64,000 bases of DNA. Source: Porpolomopsis calyptriformis. Taxonomy: Eukaryota; Basidiomycota; Agaricomycetes; Agaricales; Hygrophoraceae. Under the pieces are notes generated by a model that saw only the letters and a program-made list of their open reading frames with translations, did no database searches and had not been told where the DNA came from. A program made the translations under genes and the position numbers. The stretch is from contig OX621173.1 in the NCBI GenBank assembly GCA_951640195.1, positions 971,780 to 1,035,779 of the forward strand, written 5' to 3'. Below are positions 19,331 to 30,700 of the stretch, one piece after another; position 1 is the first letter of the stretch; each line of letters begins with the position of its first letter.

Positions 19331-19354
19331 ACCTAATCATCAACGAGCATGATA
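19331..19354. repeat. Direct repeat left of the inverted-repeat element
   Basis: 24 bp, beginning ACCTAATCATCAACGAGC; it recurs at 19673-19696 with one mismatch. Confidence 0.8.
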
Positions 19355-19371
19355 AAATGCACCTTTTTTTG

Positions 19372-19639
19372 GATACATGATTTCTTGTAGACAACTAAGG
19401 AATAGATTACAGGCTCACAATTCAATGGGTATCTATTCCATTGAAAGCTGTTTCGGAAAGCAATCGGATTCTGAGCGACAACTCGGATTGTCTTTCAATC
19501 TCCGAATTTCGGACCTTGAAATGAAAAGCTTGGAAAAGCAAAACTTCACAACGACGCAAATAATTAAATTGCGTGTACAGATATGGTGTATCTTGTGAGC
19601 CTAAGTAATCTATTCCTTAGTTGTAAGAAATCATGTATC
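19372..19639. mobile_element. Small element with about 45-bp terminal inverted repeats
   Basis: The left end (19372-19418) and right end (19595-19639) are near-perfect inverted repeats, both starting GATACATGATTTCTT when read inward. The 268-bp unit has no coding capacity. It is flanked by direct repeats at 19331-19354 and 19673-19696. It fits a non-autonomous DNA transposon (MITE). Confidence 0.7.
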
Positions 19640-19672
19640 AAATTCTGCGGGAAATTCAAACTGCAATTGGTC

Positions 19673-19696
19673 ACCTAATCATCAACGAGCACGATA
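19673..19696. repeat. Direct repeat right of the inverted-repeat element
   Basis: Partner of the repeat at 19331-19354. It lies 34 bp outside the right inverted repeat; the left copy lies 17 bp outside the left one. Confidence 0.8.
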
Positions 19697-19908
19697 GCAC
19701 TGTTTGATTAAGAAATATGGCATCCAACCAACGGACCCATACTGCATGGCAAGTTCGTCCTAAACCTACCCTGGGCAATCGATGTATCTATACCTCTCCA
19801 AACCTGTATGACAGAGTCCCCTTCTCTTCATCGTCGATCAGTACGTCATTCCGATTAACTCTATTTAGTAGGTATTTAATAAACCCGTCCTTTCTATCAA
19901 AAACCGTC

Positions 19909-21613
19909 ATGTCTCCCTTCCTTCTCACCACTCAGTCAATCGTCGCCTCGTTAAATTCAATTCAACCCAAAGTCATCCTCATTCTCGGTGGTAATTCTCT
20001 CTCTCTTTTCTTCATATTCAACTCCTCATACCCTTTCAGCTCCTAGTCATACTCAATTAGATCCCCTCATTCACTCCCCTCTTTTGCCTTCCTCTCTCCT
20101 CATCATCGTCTCTCATGCCCCGCCTCAGCTCCCGTCCGACACTCTCCCCGCAGTCAGGATCATCTCACTCGCAGCGCCCCTCCAGCCAGAGAACGCCGCT
20201 GCCATCCCCCTCGTAGACGCCCTCGAGCGCGCCGAACGTGTCGCCCGTGTCTGGAGATCCCACAGACTCCCTGGCATCCTCTACCTCTCCGATATCGACG
20301 ACGGCGCCCTCTTCAAGTCAAAGTCCCCCATTCCCTCAGTCGACCCCGCTCAGCGTCCCTTTGACGCCATATTCAATTTTCTCCCCTCAAACGTATCCGA
20401 CAAGTCTGTCCTCAAACAGACCATCCTGCTCACCACCGTCGCCCATCCCTTCCTCTGCGAACCCTTCCCCGCCGCCGCCGCCTCTCAGCCTCGCAACAGG
20501 TGGTCCATATTCCATTTTGCCTCTTCCCCCCCCCAATACTCTCCCCCCGTCATTAAACAACGCGCTCTCCTCGTGCACGTCCTCCCTCGCTCCCCTCATC
20601 ACTACCACTCCCCCCCTTCTTCTCCACTCCAAAAAATCGCCAGCGGTCCCAACTCTTGCAAACTCGTCGATTCCATCCATGCTTTCCTCCTGAATTTCGC
20701 TTATCCCTCCATTCCCTCTCCCATAGATGCCTTGACCATCGAACGTGCAGCCCCTTACGTCTTACCCGCCACATCTCTCGCTATCAGGATACAATATGCA
20801 CCTATTTCGGCTCCCGCTTCCCCAACAACACCCGATCACCCTACGCTCAATCAAAACACTCTATCCATTTCGGACATCATTCTTCTCGGCCTTCTCGACC
20901 CTCCTTCCTCCAAAACCCCCATCCAAAAACAGAAACAAAGGACGGACGGTACCCAACCCCGAACCTATCTCGACTCTCAAAACGACATTCTCATCCTCGG
21001 TTCAGACTGGTCTAGCCCCAACACCACCAACCTCACCAAACTCTCCCTCGCCGCCGCCCGCCCCGGCCTCGGCCTCACCCTCCATCGTCCCCCCAGACAC
21101 CGCCCCTCCCTCAACCGAATCCCCTTCTCGACCGAGAACCCGACCAGGAGCGCGTCCACCCCGAACATCACCCGGTTCTCCATGCCCCCCGTCTCTGCAG
21201 CCTCCGCCGCCGCTGCCGCCACCGCCCCCGACCTTCGTCACCGCACTCGACCGGGCTCGTTCTTACTCACCGGAAAGAAACCGACGAGGCCGATGTCCTT
21301 GCTCGCCGTCCTCACCCAGTCCGAATATGAAAGGACGGTGTTGGGCGGTGAAGACGAGCCCCCGTTGACGCTCACCGCGCCGAGTACCCTCGGACGCTCG
21401 GACGGCGCGAGGATCACCCCGCCCGATACAGACGAGTCCGATGTGGAGGATGTCGTCCTGTTGAAACCCCCCGAGCCGACCGCCAGTAGCAGTCGCCGAG
21501 GGAAACCTCGAGGTTGGGTCGGAGAGCCTCCTGAGAATGCTACATTCGGAGTATTAGAAAGAACGAAAAAGGAGAAAGGCAGCAGGAGGTGGAGCTTTTG
21601 GAAACGAGAATAG
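19909..21613 (+). CDS. Hypothetical protein, Pro/Ser/Ala-rich
   Basis: Two exons, 19909..19990 and 20040..21613, with a 49-nt intron (GTAATT...TTTCAG) in matching phase; 551 residues. The N-terminal third has alternating hydrophobic strands (KVILILGG, SSLLIIVSH, AVRIISLAAP) and a helix rich in Arg/Glu (DALERAERVARVW), suggesting a compact alpha/beta domain. The C-terminal half is low-complexity Pro/Ser/Ala with a basic end (KKEKGSRRWSFWKRE). The codons are strongly C-ending. I do not recognise the family. The start is the ATG whose exon joins in frame; no upstream evidence decides it further. Confidence 0.65.
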
Positions 21614-21669
21614 ACGGAAACGGGAATAGAAACTAATTTCATTTAAATTTTTATAATCACATGCTATTC

Positions 21670-23393
21670 TTAATGTATATCTTCAAATAAATCGTGTGTG
21701 CCCCAGAAAGTGTGGATGGATGGAACGGATCGTGCGATGAAATACATGGTCGATTCGTTTAGTTTCTCGCCTCCGTTCCATATCCCAAGGTCTTCTAATC
21801 GCCAGTTGGGATAGAACCCGGGCGTCGTCGTCCGTGTCAGTTCCTGTATATACGTCATGTCATGTACACGTCATCGTCGATAGAGGAGTACGTACGCGGG
21901 CGAGCGAGGGGGGCACGGGGAGGATGCGGTGCGGTGAGCTGGTTAGAGTCAGTCTCAGGATTTTGAGTGCGCATAGACGGGTCGCGAGCAAGTCGAGCAG
22001 GGGCGCGGTGAGCGCGCGGATCAGGAGGGTCAGTGTGGTTAGCGGGCTGGTGGTGAGCGCGAGGGTGAGTGCGGAGAGGTCGGAGGGGGAGAGTGCCCAG
22101 CCGGTGAGGGAGAGAGAGGTGAGTGTGTGGGAGGAGCGTTTGATGAGTGAGAGGACGATGGAGAGTGGGTTTGGGGGAGGTGAGGGGAGGGCGTGCTGGG
22201 GTGGTGTTCCGGGGAGGGGGAAGAGGAGGGAGGGGAGGGGGGGAGGGGGGAGGGAGAGGTGGAGGTGCTTGAGGTGGGCGAGTATGTGTGTGTGGGGAGG
22301 ATGGGTGGAGAGATCGTGGAGCCATTTGAAGAGATGGGGGGAGGGCTGCGGGGGGGGTGGGTCACTGGAGAGGATGTCGGCCGAGACGGGTTTGGCACGT
22401 GGGGAAAGAACGAGGTCGGCGGAGTGGAGGGTGGGCGAGGTGTGTGATAGGAAGCGGGTGAGTGGGTCGGCGAGTGTGAGGTGGAAGGGTGTGTGGAGGG
22501 TGAGGTGCGCGAGGGTGGGGAAGGAGGAGGGGGGAAGGTGGGTGAAGAGCGGGGAGAGGTCGAGTTGGGCGGTTAGGGAGAGGTGGGAGAGGCCGGGGAA
22601 GACTGTGGAGATGAAGGGGGCGATGGTGTCTTCCAGTGCGTGGGCGGGGCATTTCCGGTTGGAGAGTGCGGCGGGGGTCTCGGAGAAGGTGAGGGAGAGG
22701 TGGGTCAGGGCGGGTAAGGGAGACGCGTGCGGGAGGAGTGGGAGAATGAGCATTTGTATGCTGTTCGTCGATCCTTTGAGCGTGAGTGAGACGAGGGTGG
22801 GGCGGAGAGATGTCCAGACCGTCGGGAGCAGGGGCTCGAGATGGCGCGCTGCAGGGTGCTGCCACCAGTCGAGCGTGAGATCGGTGACGTTGGACATGGA
22901 TTTAATGGCAGCAGAAAAGACTCGGAGGGTATGGTTGATGGGATTGTAGTACTGCGGGTGGCTGTCGACGATGTCGTCTTCGTTCGAGGAGGCCAGAAAG
23001 AGGAACTTGCCGGGTGTAGGGTGGGTGCGGTCGTGTAGAAGGTTGAGCACTCTGTTCAGTCCCCTTTGCAGATGATTGTTCTCTTGATGATGCCATTGGC
23101 CGGTGAAGTACGGATTAAGGTGCAGTCGACGGACGTGCTTCCCGACCGCGGGCTCTCTGTTCGAATAACGGTGAATAGCTCCCCATCACGTCTGAAATAC
23201 ATTACTTTAATCGAGCCAGCCTTTTCATCGGCACCTTGTAGTCCAGGTTTCCGATGTGGACCTCCCCGTACCTGGTGTTCATGATGGAGTTGTAAAAGAA
23301 AGAGTTGAGGCCAATCAGGTTGTTAAACTCTTTCTCGGAGAGGTAGTTTGCGATATTTAACCAGATTTCAGGAGGAATGTGGAGCTTTGCCAT
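21670..23393 (-). CDS. F-box-like / leucine-rich repeat protein, paralog 1
   Basis: Exons 23393..23206, 23156..21896, 21843..21670; introns 49 and 52 nt; 540 residues. The N-terminus (MAKLHIPPEIWLNIANYLSE) resembles an F-box, which binds Skp1 in SCF ubiquitin ligases. The rest has irregular LRR-like strands (LTSLSLTGWALS). The end, FYPNWRLEDLGIWN...VPSIHTFWG, is shared with the gene at 58463-60050, as are the LTLDWW..PAA..LEP block and both intron positions, so the two are paralogs. The start is placed by that paralog; an in-frame ATG at 23468 is also possible. The coding DNA is strikingly C-rich compared with the paralog. Confidence 0.8.
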
Positions 23394-23644
23394 CGATTGA
23401 AGGGATGCGATGGTAGGGTTGTTGTTTGCTGTGCTTCGGCGTCTAGCACTCTTCCCACCATGTTCCAATCCAAGTTGAACAAGGTTGAAGCAGGCGTGTT
23501 CTGGCCTGCAAACGACTCTTCAAATTGTCGAACAAGCTACCGGAGGAGTCGTGCTGGGTGTTATCAAGGTGGATCGCAACCATTATCTAAGAATGGAGGA
23601 ACACTTACGCCGGCAGCTATGATTGTCTCGTCTTTAAATCAACT

Positions 23645-24450
23645 CAACCGTAGGACATACTCAATGCTGCACATCTGAACTCTTTCAACGGTCATTCTGG
23701 ATTCCTACGTTCCATCGGGGGAAAATCCGACTGCACGCGTATCATTTCTGGGTCCCAAGACACAACCGTTCGACTGTGGGACGCAGTCAGCGGTGCACAT
23801 CTGAACACTTTCATGGGACATTCCAGTCGGGTACTTTCCGTCGTATTTTCCCCTAATGGTACGCGCATCATTTCTGGATCCTTGGACAACAACACTGTTC
23901 GCGGTCAGTGGTACGCCTCTGAACACTTTCATGGGACATTCCATTCGGGTACTTTCCGTCGTATTTTCTTCCGATGTCACGCGTAATCATTTCTGGATCC
24001 AAAGACAATACTGTTCGGCTGTGGGACGCGGTGAGCTTTGCCCATCTGAACATTTTCACAGGACATTCCAGTCCCGTACAATCGGTCCCCGATGGCATGT
24101 GTATCGTTTCTGGATCCAATGACAATGCTCTTCAGCCGTGGGACGTGGTCCATGGTGCACATCTGAAGACCCTTGAAGGAGGTTTCTTCCATGTCAAATC
24201 GATTGCACAATCTTATAGTTTATCCGGCAACTCGTTAATGATCTAAACCCCACTAATTCAATATTTGGTTATCGCAGCGGACGGTTGGGTGCACTCCCTC
24301 ACTCGGAATCGACGTATTTGTTGGGTTCCAGTCTCATACAGATTGGCTGCAAATCGAGCTCGTGTACTTTTTGGCAGAGAGGATGGGCGTGTCATTATCC
24401 TTGATTTTACAGGCATAGACGCTTATTGTCGTAACCTCCAGGTTTTCTAG
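23645..24450 (+). pseudogene. Relic of an NLR-A 3' half
   Basis: About four damaged WD40 units and the C-terminal cap (LTRNRRICWVPVS, VIILDFTGIDA) match NLR-A 2600-3304. Frameshifts (for example near 23720, 23890 and 23980) and lost blade parts exclude function. It is followed by the relic of an NLR-B end in the same tail-to-tail order as the intact pair. Confidence 0.9.
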
Positions 24451-24799
24451 CCCATTGCCTTATGGTCTCGGATTTCGTTGTCTCCCGAGTTCGCCGTTCA
24501 AGTTTCTTACCGTTTTCTGCCCATCCTTCGCGATGCCAGTGTTGCCTTCTGCCGCAAAGTCTTGATAAGAGTATGGCAGCGCCTCAGCATCTATTTAACT
24601 GAGTTCGAGGGTTCACGAAATGCTCTTTCACTGCATCAGAAACTGGACGAACAACAATCCCGTCCCAAGTCCAAAGAACCCCCAATGGCTAAGCTTCTCC
24701 CGATAGTACCGAAAAATCCATGTATTCATTGGTAGAAAAAAGAATAGATAAGTCATTGCGATGGACATTTCCGGGGAATGCGACGACGATCGAGTAGAA
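24451..24799. other. Decayed NLR-A 3' flank
   Basis: Diverged copy of sequence after NLR-A (from 3341). No gene seen. Confidence 0.6.
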
Positions 24800-25935
24800 G
24801 AACCAAGCTAGGCGGAGAATGACAGAGTGAGCTGTGATCGCTGACGTATGTGCGAATGAATATGTACCGAAAACCTCATTTACTGCATCAACATATTAAC
24901 TGCCATCGCGACGCAGGCGAGAGCAACGTAAGGTGATAGCCGTTCTCCTGCCAACAAAGGTGCGTTCGAAACCAAATGGGCCTTTCAATAGTTCTTACTA
25001 CGCACCTAGTCGTGCTGATTTGAAGCACAATCCAAGAAACCTATCACGAACACAAGTAAATACCCGTGAATCTCGGAAAACAAAATGATGGGAATGGACT
25101 TGCTTACCCTTCTTTATTCCGATCAACGAGACCGGGTGCGACAGCTCGGACGTAGGTGCATGTGCATATCGTAAGGAGAATGACAAGCAGGAGGGATTGA
25201 AATTTAAACAATGCAGACTAGAGCTTCCCAGTAAGATATGCGAGCAATGGATAGCATCTTTCTGAGCCTTACCATCGTTGTCGTGGCTTAAGAATGGGTA
25301 TGACATGACATAAGATGTGTGACGTGGTCACACCTGCATCACTTCCGCATTTAAGGAATCGACGGGTAACTAGATGACGCACATATCAACAAATCCACAG
25401 GCTAACAACACTGTGTTATGTACCGTGTACAGTACAAATCCAATCGAGTTCGGCGACCGCTATCGCATAACCCTGTCAAGAGAACCGGACGGATTCCATC
25501 ACTGGATGGTCATTGGGTGTTTCATATCGACAACAAGAGCCAAAGATGTCCAATGGAATGCAACGCGGAAAGATGAGCACTTGTAGTTGTATGGTCGCCA
25601 TCTGAATCAATGTTCCGCATTTATCAGCTGCCCCTGTGACGACATGCTGTCGGGCGATATTGCACATCACCTGTGTATCCTTTTTAAAGGCCCGAGCAGA
25701 GTTTTGCCAGCTTCGAGATCCCATACACGGATCATAGTGTCTCGTGAGCCGGAAATCCCATCTGGCGAATAAGCAACTGACCAAACCCCAGTCGCTGCGG
25801 CCTTTGAATAGACCCATTTCAATATCCTAAACGCAGACAGTCTTGTCAGCCATACCCAAGGCTACTCACTTCCAATCTGGAGAAAACGCCACTGAGAGGA
25901 CAAAGTCAGTGTGGGTGAAGGGACTATCTGCCCAA
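24800..25935 (-). pseudogene. Relic of an NLR-B 3' end with its 3' flank
   Basis: 24800-25330 matches the flank at about 3740-4200. 25374-25935 matches the C-terminal coding part of NLR-B1 (about 4330-5010, WD40 repeats 12-14 and tail) with many deletions and frameshifts. Homology stops about 6 bases before the start codon of the next gene. Confidence 0.85.
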
Positions 25936-25941
25936 CCAAAC

Positions 25942-27471
25942 ATGTCATTGCTCACAAAATCTGGTCACGTCTCGGTCAAGCCGTTTGCAAGAGTCCCAGC
26001 GTTGGGTGACCTTCCTGAAATCCAGCCCACAGAGGGTTCAGTCTCGAATGTTTCCTCCAGACAAGGAACTGATGGTGGTGTCGATCTTGCTGAAGGTTGT
26101 ATGATAACGAGGAGCATCAAATATACACATCAACTGGCTCATTGGGTCAATGCTGTTCGCAACGGTGATCCAACTGAAATTGTAAGTGGCGCTCCTAGGA
26201 TGCTATTAGTCCCGGCCACTCTTCTGAAGGAAAACTTGCTTGAAAATAGGCTACGTATCATTCCATACAGAGACTTCGCGCTGGATGATTCGTCCAATCT
26301 TGCTCTCCGTGAGTGCGATTGTTTCATTTCCTGAACCGATGAGTCTGAATTCGTGCAGTTGAAGCTTTTGTCCACACGTCTCTCGACCTATATGCTTTCA
26401 TTGCGGTCACGCCCTCGTTCTCAACACTGGACGGATTCATTACAATGGTCAAGTCAGATAATGATCGGCGGCAGAGACAACTTGATAATTCCGGCCGTGC
26501 TCCCAACCGTTCGCTCGACGTGAGTCCATCTTATAAATGCTATTGCGATTGTGGTGGAAACGTTCCATATGACAGTTCTCCATAACGAGCTTCAAGAATC
26601 CAGAGTACGAGCTAGTCGCTTTACATCCCGAACATTTCCTTCCGTTCGACAACGTGCTTCTTGTCTACGATCCAGTAACGAAGACCCGCAAGACGTATGT
26701 CGCAGCTCGTGACCGGGTCCTGCGCGAGTCACCTGAGCCGAATAGTACCCCCTTGCCGCCCTTTTGCCACATTGGGGAAGAACGTGAACAACTTGACCAT
26801 TTGAACGTTTTCCTCGTTGCCCTGAACGCAGAGATTAAATTCCGGCGTTATTTTGAGATGATTCGACACGATCCTCCCACAGTGCCTCTCCCGGATCATG
26901 TTCTCAAACTCATGCATCGTACAATGGAACTAATTGAGTTGGTGTACTGGGAGCCTGTGCCAACAAAGGGTTCACACGGGGAGAAGGTATTAGCACAAAT
27001 AATTGCTCACAGGCGGCAAAATCGGGGTCGATTCGTAAGGCCAAATCCTGAGAAGACCATGGAGAGAAGTTCTGGCGACGAATCGGACATGGATGTGGGC
27101 AAGGATACGCTGACTTCGAGTGGTCGTCGTCCTACACCGAAAGCGTACCGGGGGACACCTTGGCCTGAAGATGCAGACTTGGAAACGCGGATGGCTATTG
27201 GTAGATCACTGATGAGTGGCCACGGTCTGTTTCTCTTCTCTTTCATTTTCACGTTCACTTAATATGAGTTTGCCAAGACCGAGATCATGATCCAGAACTA
27301 TTTGAAGGTGCATACGCACTCGGTAACGATGGCCGTATGTACCTTCTTCCTTTTTACCAATTTGCTCACTGTTGTCACCACACAGCACATCCACATTCGG
27401 TCCTGGAAACTGTCAACACCTGGAATGCTGATGTTCATTCCCATCAGCAAAAGGACGAAAACTTTGCCTGA
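25942..27471 (+). CDS. HNH-nuclease-like protein of a basidiomycete orphan family
   Basis: Exons 25942..26181, 26230..26308, 26359..26519, 26597..27224, 27269..27471; introns of 48, 50, 77 and 44 nt; phases agree; 436 residues. Seen: CMITRSIKYTHQLAHWVNAVR with Cys53 and His67, then DDSSNLAL and a His at 112 in FVHTSLDLYAF, a spacing that recalls the C...AH...H core of HNH_2-type domains. YELVALHPEHFLP and FLVALNAEIKFRR follow. Proteins of this look are common in mushroom genomes and often labelled HNH-like; activity is unproven and the catalytic residues are not obviously complete. The gene starts right at the edge of an NLR-B relic, so its promoter must lie in that relic or the start is further upstream. 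Confidence 0.75.
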
Positions 27472-27785
27472 CTAGGTAATGCTATCCAAGGTCCACCTTC
27501 CAACCTGGTCGACCTAATTGACATTGAAGATTTAAAGTCACTACATGCCTATTCGGGCAAAGGACTGAACTGACGTTTGGTTCGTTTTAATAATAGAGTG
27601 ATGAGGTGTCCCTCCGTCGGCCCCCAAACATTGACAGGTTGATAATAGCTGCCTATCCGTCGCGTTTAGAACCAATTCTATGAATACATCAGACATTGAA
27701 TAATACATACCACTAACAAAAGGGTATAACATGGTCACACTTCTGCATCAGTTCACAAAAAAAAACTGCATCGAAATGAAGGTAT
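27472..27785. other. 3' intergenic of NLR-B2, no gene seen
   Basis: 314 bp between two convergent genes. The last part (from about 27700) matches the 3' flank of NLR-B1. Confidence 0.6.
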
Positions 27786-30700
27786 CTACATGTTGAAAAA
27801 CCGACTAGAGCAAATCGCAATAAAAGGAATCAATACAATCAAAATACGCTGTAAACATTCCGTGCTAAGGGGTGACCAGCGAGTACCTAGATGGTGCACA
27901 GGTATCGACAAATCCTCGACGGGCTGACGACACTGTGCCCAATATGTGCCATGTACAAACCGGCTCAGGTCCACTTGAGTTCGACGACCGCCTAAGGAAA
28001 ATAAGGTCTGAGTATCGCATAAGCCCTGTCGAGCGTGTGTTGGCACCCAAAAGAGAAGTGGACGAATTCCATCGCTAGACCTCTGGTTGACGGGCGCCGA
28101 ACAGGCCCAGCCATTTGCTTCATATCGACGACAAGAGCCAAAGATGTTAGGACCCCCAATGGAATGCAATGTGGAAAGATGAGCCATCACACTTGGATCA
28201 GTAGTAGTTGCGTGGTCGCCATCTGAGTCAATGTTCCATACACAGAGCGTTTTATCGGCCGACCCTGTGACGACACGCTTTCCGTCGGGCGATATTGCAA
28301 TGGACAGCACATCACCCGTGTGTCCCTCAAAAGGACCGAGCAGAGTTTTGCCAGCTTCGAGATCCCATACGCGGACCGTAGCGTCTCGTGAGCCAGAAAT
28401 GACTCGCTTTCCATCTGGCGAATAGGCAACTGACCAAACCCAGTCGCTGTGGCCTTTGAATGGACCCGCTACTATCGATCCCATTTCAACATCCCAAACG
28501 CAGACAGTCTTGTCAGCCAGACCCGAGGCTACTCGCTTCCCATCTGGAGAAAACGCCACTGAGAGGACAAAGTCTGTGTCCGTGGTGAGGGGACCTGCCA
28601 CCAGCTCTCCCTTCTTGACCTCCCACACGCGGATAGTCTTGTCAACCGATCCCGAGGCAACCCACTTTCCATTTGGCGAAAATGCAACCGAGGTGATCAT
28701 GTCAGTATGGCCTATAAATGGGCCTGCCACGGTCCGGCCTTTATCCACATCCCACACCCGAACAGTTTGGTCATCCGAACCAGACACAACCTGACACCCA
28801 TCCGGAGAATATGCAACCGACTGGATCCAATCGTCGTGACCTTCAAATGGACCGGCTACTATCCCTCCTGTTTCAACATCCCACACATAAATTATCTTGT
28901 CAGCCATCCCCGAAACGACTTGTTTCCCGTTTGGCGAGTATGCGACACACCACACAGTATTTGTGTGACCCTCAAATGAACTTCTCACCATACATCCAGT
29001 CTCTACATCCCATAGACGAAGAGTCCCATCGCCTGAGGCTGAGACGACACGCTTCCCATCCGGCGAGTAAGCGACGGACCGGACCGCACTTGTGTGGCCT
29101 TCGAGGACAATTGCCATACTCTGGCAAGTATCAACATCCCACACTCGGATTGTCTCATCATCAGAACCCGAGACAACTTGTTTCCCATCCGGAGAAAACG
29201 CAACAGACATCACCCAGTCTGTGTGGCCTTCAAAAGGACCCATTGCAATATGACCGGTCTCAATATCCCAAATGCGGATTGTGTGGTCGTTCGAACCTGA
29301 GGCAACCCATTTGCCATCTGGTGAATACGTAACCGAGCGGACTAGGTGGGTATGTCCTTCGAATGGACCTGCCACAACCTTGCCCGTCTCGACATCCCAC
29401 ACACGTAACGTTTGGTCGTTGGAACCTGAGATGACCTGCTTTCCATCAGGTGAACATGCAACTGCCCGGACCATGCTAGAATGACCCGTGAAGGGACCTG
29501 CAGAAATCGCCCCTGACTTCGCGTTCCACACGCACACTGTCATGTCAGTGGATCCTGAAATGACTCGGGTTCCATCTGGTGAATACACAACTGACTTGAC
29601 ACTACCTCTGTGGCCTACAAAGGGACCAGCAACAGTCTGACCAGTCTTAACATCCCAAATTCGAATGGTCTGGTCATCTGAGCCTGAGACGATTCGATTC
29701 CCATCTGGTGAAAACGCCACAGACATGACGCACTGGGTGTGGCCTACCAAAGGATCCCCAATCATCTGGCCACTCTCGACATCCCACACGCGCAGAGTAT
29801 GGTCTATCGAACCTGATACGACACGCATTCCGTCTGGCGAATACGCAACTGACCGGATGTCAGCTTGATGGCCTTTGAAAGGACCTCCCACGATCTGTCC
29901 CGTTTCAACATCCCATATGCGGACCGTCTTGTCGCCTGAACCTGAAACGACCCGCTTCCCGTCTGGCGAATACGCAACAGATGCCACCCAGCTACTATGG
30001 CCTGTCAACACATTCATGAGCGCGGGCCAGCGATCATCTCTGCCGGTAACGATAGACAGAGTTCCAGGAAATTGAGACAGAAAACACTTTGAGACGAGGG
30101 ACTTCTGTGGAGAGAACGGCAACGCCGATAGGTAAATATGTGGGACACTTTCGGAGATTGGCAAATGAAAATTCGCGACAAATCGACTTGCGTCTCTGGC
30201 AAAACTGGAGAGGTCTGTGTTGAATGCCTGTAGCTCCAGTGATGAGGTAATCGTTGTGGAATGAGATGCGACAACACTCACTTCAATCCATTTAGCTGCA
30301 GTGGATAGTGCGGTGTATGATGCGGGTATCTCTTTGATCAAGCTCATAACTTCCAACCAGAAGAGAAGACGGACATAGAGAAAATCTTCAACCTCTTTCA
30401 GCAGTACAAGGCAATTCGTTCTGTCGACTCTCATTTCACACAAGTGGGCGGCCCAGAAACGACATGAATATGCCAAATATGTCGATATGCTAGTAGCCAT
30501 TCGGGATGCCAAGTTTTCCACATCGTCATTTCGAAGGTGAGACGACTCCAATTCGCAAATATTGAACCTCAGTTCGGTTTTCATTATCCGCAAGGAAGCA
30601 AGCGTCATATTTCGATGCTGCTCAGACAAGTCGATGAGAAAGCACCGGTTGGGACATCGATTCGGATCTTGTAAGAATTCGGCAAACGAGAGGTGTCTGA

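Noticed and set aside
22039..22865. Pro/Ser-rich minus-strand frames in shifted phase within the F-box-like gene
   Set aside because: They are out of phase with the conserved LTLDWW and FYPNW motifs.
21834..22949. 371-codon plus-strand frame opposite the F-box-like gene
   Set aside because: It is an antisense shadow caused by C-rich codons; the minus strand has the conserved paralog motifs and introns.
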